A DNA stretch of 7,514 nucleotides from Alphaproteobacteria bacterium. Its GTDB lineage: Bacteria; Pseudomonadota; Alphaproteobacteria; Micavibrionales; Micavibrionaceae. The notes beneath the pieces were generated by a model. It searched no databases and was not told where the DNA came from. It saw only the letters and a program-made list of their open reading frames with translations. Shown piece by piece: positions 6,447 through 7,514 of this stretch; position 1 is the stretch's first letter, and each line of letters starts with the position of its first letter. The position numbers and the translations under genes were made by a program. Where the stretch lies: contig JAJFGT010000279.1 in NCBI GenBank assembly GCA_021776015.1, positions 1-7,514 of the forward strand, read 5' to 3'.

Positions 6447-7415
6447 ATGCCAAAAACAAAATTTTGCGAAGGTTTGTCAGATATTTCAGATGGCTATATG
6501 GCGATCATTTTTGACCAAAGAGGCGTTCTTCATGATGAGAAGAAAGCTTTTGACGGTGTCATCGAATGTTTAAAAGAGCTCAGAAGTCGTAACAAATATA
6601 TTATTACAATATCCAACTCTGATTTACGTGAGAAAGAGAATAAGGCGTTCCTTAAAAAAGCAGGAATTGGTCCAAGTCTCTATGATAGAACAATCACAGT
6701 TGGGGAAGTCATCGCTAGTGGGTTGGAAGCACAGTCTGGTTACGGTGTCTTTGATCAGATTGGACAAAAATTTTATAGCTTCCATTCGGGTGAGCCTCAT
6801 AGCTTTATGCAGGGACTTGATCTAGAACGTGTTGATAATATTAAAGACGCTGACTTTGTATTGATGACAGGTTGGGACAAGCTTAGCTCTCCCGTATCAG
6901 ATCTAGAGCCTGTTCTAAAAGATATTGTAAAATATGGAACAAAAACAATTTTTGCTGTTCCTGATAGTCGAAGCCTCCTTTCGGCAAACTATTTGATGGG
7001 AATTGGGCTTCTTAATCGTAAATTACGCCAATATGGGGCCGTTGTTTACTCTATAGGAAAACCTTATAAACCCGTCTTTCAGGAATGTATTGACGTGCTT
7101 CAAGAGAAAGGGATTTTCCCTGGGCAGGCTGTAATGGTCGGAGATACAATGGCTCATGATATGATTGGTGCAAATATGGCAGGCATTGACACTTGTTTGG
7201 TTCAAAAAGGGATGCATTATGGCTCCTTTAAAAAAGCTACAAACCCTGCCGAGATTGATCGAGCTCTTAATATTTTGATTGGGCAATATAATACACAGCC
7301 TACCTACCTTATCCCACGTGTAATTTGGGGGAAAGCGCTTCCTGACCGTAAGCACAGACGACGCTTGCAACCAGGGGAAATCAAAAAGAAACCTTTAAGA
7401 AAACGAAAACTTTAG
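6447..7415 (+). CDS. HAD-superfamily class IIA hydrolase (TIGR01459-like)
   Basis: This 322-residue soluble phosphatase-like protein has the four HAD motifs. FDQRGVLHD carries the nucleophile D23. I-S-N at 55-57 is motif II. GKPYKP at 204-209 carries the lysine K205. VGDTMAHDMIGANMAG at 231-246 binds Mg2+ through D233 and D238. The cap lies between motifs II and III, the class IIA (NagD-like) arrangement, and the N-terminal LSDIS-GY-A pattern fits the alphaproteobacterial TIGR01459 group. The residue two after the nucleophile, normally Asp (acid/base) or Trp in this group, is R25. The last 24 residues form a K/R-rich tail with 12 basic residues that looks like an extension. The ribosome binding site is poor. 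It lies 15 bp before an ABC transporter start, suggesting an operon. The substrate is unknown. Confidence 0.85.
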   Translation: MPKTKFCEGLSDISDGYMAIIFDQRGVLHDEKKAFDGVIECLKELRSRNKYIITISNSDLREKENKAFLKKAGIGPSLYDRTITVGEVIASGLEAQSGYGVFDQIGQKFYSFHSGEPHSFMQGLDLERVDNIKDADFVLMTGWDKLSSPVSDLEPVLKDIVKYGTKTIFAVPDSRSLLSANYLMGIGLLNRKLRQYGAVVYSIGKPYKPVFQECIDVLQEKGIFPGQAVMVGDTMAHDMIGANMAGIDTCLVQKGMHYGSFKKATNPAEIDRALNILIGQYNTQPTYLIPRVIWGKALPDRKHRRRLQPGEIKKKPLRKRKL

Positions 7416-7430
7416 TGTGGAGGCGTGTTG

Positions 7431-7514
7431 ATGTCATCCTCCGAAGAATCTAAAGAGCATTCTTTATCTATTATTAAACGTCTGTTTAAAGCTTATGTCA
7501 GACCCTATATGGGT
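7431..7514 (+). CDS. ABC transporter (MsbA-like permease/ATPase), N-terminal fragment
   Basis: ATG at 7431 is preceded by GGAGG (7419-7423) with 7-nt spacing, 15 bp after the HAD stop codon. The 28 codons to the window edge give a charged leader followed by SIIKRLFKAYVRPYMG. This resembles the cytoplasmic elbow helix that begins alphaproteobacterial MsbA-like lipid A/multidrug half-transporters (LLRRLLREYVRPYWG type). Membrane and ATPase domains are outside the window, so the call rests on this short match and on the commonly seen pairing with a small metabolic gene. It is probably cotranscribed with the HAD gene. Confidence 0.55.
   Translation, partial: MSSSEESKEHSLSIIKRLFKAYVRPYMG

Noticed and set aside
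7023..7370. Minus-strand open frame of 115 codons
   Set aside because: It lies wholly inside the HAD hydrolase gene on the other strand, has no ribosome binding site and shows no domain-like sequence.
1..7514. CRISPR array, insertion sequence, tRNA gene or attachment site
   Set aside because: No regularly spaced direct repeats, transposase or integrase frame, tRNA cloverleaf signature, or long terminal inverted repeats were found by eye.

Overview
The window looks like part of a small-genome, AT-rich alphaproteobacterium, most plausibly a host-associated member of the Holosporales/Rickettsiales-type lineages. The reasons are a low G+C content by eye and an Na+-driven transporter set. A class IIA HAD hydrolase of the alphaproteobacterial TIGR01459 type is also followed directly by the start of an MsbA-like ABC exporter. 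The assignment is an inference from protein character; there is no rRNA or tRNA gene here to anchor it.

Layout, left to right. (1) The 3' end of a Na/Pi-cotransporter-family gene (PhoU-like C-terminal domain, + strand) ends in a hairpin-plus-T-run terminator. That terminator lies inside the last codons of the convergent next gene. (2) A minus-strand SAM-methyltransferase-like gene, MT-A, occupies 373-1212. (3) A minus-strand Na+:solute symporter (SSS family) gene has its best start at 2772, not at the upstream ATG at 2832. (4) Its upstream region, 2773-2994, holds a candidate promoter and a roughly 185-nt leader with a three-way junction and three more hairpins. (5) A + strand FGE/sulfatase-modifying-factor-fold gene (3039-3833) lacks the two catalytic cysteines of true formylglycine-generating enzymes. 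(6) A second minus-strand methyltransferase-like gene, MT-B (3843-4679), is a full-length diverged paralogue of MT-A. (7) A divergent 192-bp intergenic region leads to a + strand Na+:alanine symporter (AGCS family, 4872-6362). (8) A HAD class IIA hydrolase (6447-7415) is followed, 15 bp later and after a strong ribosome binding site, by the first 28 codons of an MsbA-like ABC transporter that leaves the window.

How they may work together: three Na+-coupled uptake systems (phosphate, an unidentified solute, alanine/glycine) within about 6 kb fit an organism that takes nutrients from a host or a rich environment. The HAD gene and the ABC transporter look like one operon. The two methyltransferase paralogues flank the SSS and FGE-like genes, so this middle block may be an accessory cassette, but no mobile-element genes, integrases or direct repeats were seen. 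The points most worth a second look are the structured leader of the SSS gene and the duplicated, unassigned methyltransferase-like family.
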